NCBI GenBank assembly: GCA_903870165.1
Contig: CAIQBW010000012.1
Coordinates: forward strand, 62,001 to 126,000
Direction of reading: 5' to 3'
Length of the DNA: 64,000 nucleotides
Source: an uncultured Methylophilaceae bacterium
Lineage (GTDB): Bacteria; Pseudomonadota; Gammaproteobacteria; Burkholderiales; Methylophilaceae
Made by a program: the position numbers and the translations under genes. Positions 63,702 to 64,000 of the stretch are shown here, piece after piece (within the stretch, counting starts at the first letter, position 1; the number at the start of each line of letters is the position of its first letter). Below the pieces are notes generated by a model. That model searched no databases, was not told where the DNA came from, and saw only the letters and a program-made list of their open reading frames with translations.

Positions 63702-64000
63702 AAGTGAAGCTGGCCGGTAAGCCGGGTTCTGTTCTCACCTTGCGGCAAGTGACAGTCATTCATCTAGGCGTGCAATTACTCGCACGCTCAAGCAACCTAC
63801 CCGCTGACAGCGCGAGCCACGCCATTGTCAGCCTATTTGGTCTTGCTACGGATGGAGGTTACCGCGTTTCACCGTAACTTAATACGCTCGTCTCTGTGGC
63901 CCTATTCCGCGCCTTATACTATTGCTAGCTTTCAGCGTACGGCTGTTAGCCGTCATCCCGCTCTGCGTAGCCCGGACTTTCCTCCCCTCATTACTGAGCG
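63702..64000 (-). ncRNA. rnpB: RNase P RNA (M1 RNA), 5' end cut by the window edge
   Basis: The catalytic RNA that trims the 5' leader of tRNA precursors. On the minus strand GAGGAAAGTCCGGGCT near the right edge is the conserved 5' core, and ACAGAACCCGGCTTAC followed by CGGCCAGCTTCAC is the 3' core of bacterial type A RNase P RNA. About 299 bases are present; perhaps 40-60 at the 5' end are outside. The exact 3' end is estimated. The plus-strand ORF at 63662-63877 is a shadow of this gene. Confidence 0.93.

Noticed and set aside
63662-63877. 71-residue plus-strand ORF at the right end
   Set aside because: It lies on the complement of the conserved RNase P RNA and is a shadow.

Overview
The window looks like ordinary core chromosome of a betaproteobacterium, most likely a Methylophilaceae (Methylotenera-like) methylotroph. 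This rests on the moderate-to-low GC, the style of the FtsZ, IleS and SecA proteins, the rnpB-mraZ-to-lpxC order of the division cluster, and the neighbourhoods rplU-rpmA-obgE-proB and pilD-coaE-zapD-yacG. The family assignment is inference from memory, not a search. I see no insertion sequence, prophage, CRISPR array, tRNA or integron.

Layout. 1-3.1 kb (minus): an outer-membrane-type protein cut by the left edge, a small HTH regulator, a DUF2946 Cys/His protein and a MetA-type beta-barrel, lying directly behind ribF-ileS-lspA (3-6.8 kb). 6.9-13.7 kb: murJ, rpsT (plus strand, own promoter and terminator), then a leftward block rplU-rpmA, obgE-proB-purE-purK. 13.9-18.4 kb: ispB and the rightward operon pilD-coaE-zapD-yacG-PCuAC. 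18.3-25.5 kb: leftward argJ-DUF815-nudix/thiE-FixH-like, secA-DUF1289, then rightward dciA. 25.5-28 kb: leftward purC-YkvA-can-ppa with a clear promoter. 28-34.5 kb: a PTS-IIC/EAL fusion gene, then tkt-gap-pgk. 34.8-42.3 kb: redoxin, rsmE, an HTH-fused argA, argB, a HAD nucleotidase, slmA, cca and an NDUFA9-like dehydrogenase. 42.3-63.2 kb: slt, a small membrane protein, and the complete dcw cluster read leftward from mraZ to lpxC. The right edge holds rnpB, cut at its 5' end.

How it fits together. The dcw cluster makes the peptidoglycan precursor (MurA is not in the window), flips or polymerises it (MurJ lies elsewhere in the window, FtsW and FtsI inside the cluster) and builds the Z ring (FtsA, FtsZ, FtsQ, FtsL). 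ZapD and SlmA, encoded elsewhere in the window, act on the same FtsZ. Three arginine genes (argA, argB, argJ) and four purine genes (purE, purK, purC and the supportive can/ppa) are present. tkt, gap and pgk serve central carbon metabolism.

No wholly new multi-gene system is visible. The most interesting points are: (1) an XRE-type DNA-binding domain fused to N-acetylglutamate synthase, with palindromes just upstream of the gene; (2) a PTS-IIC permease domain fused to an apparently intact EAL phosphodiesterase, with no PTS partners nearby; (3) a textbook MraZ operator (three GTGGG/T repeats at 10-bp period) directly behind a good sigma-70 promoter, followed by a long leader with a hairpin; (4) four consecutive inverted repeats in the 186-bp ftsZ-lpxC gap, one of which contains the ftsZ stop codon; (5) a possible leaderless 28-codon ORF in the purC leader; (6) convergent genes sharing a TTAA double stop.
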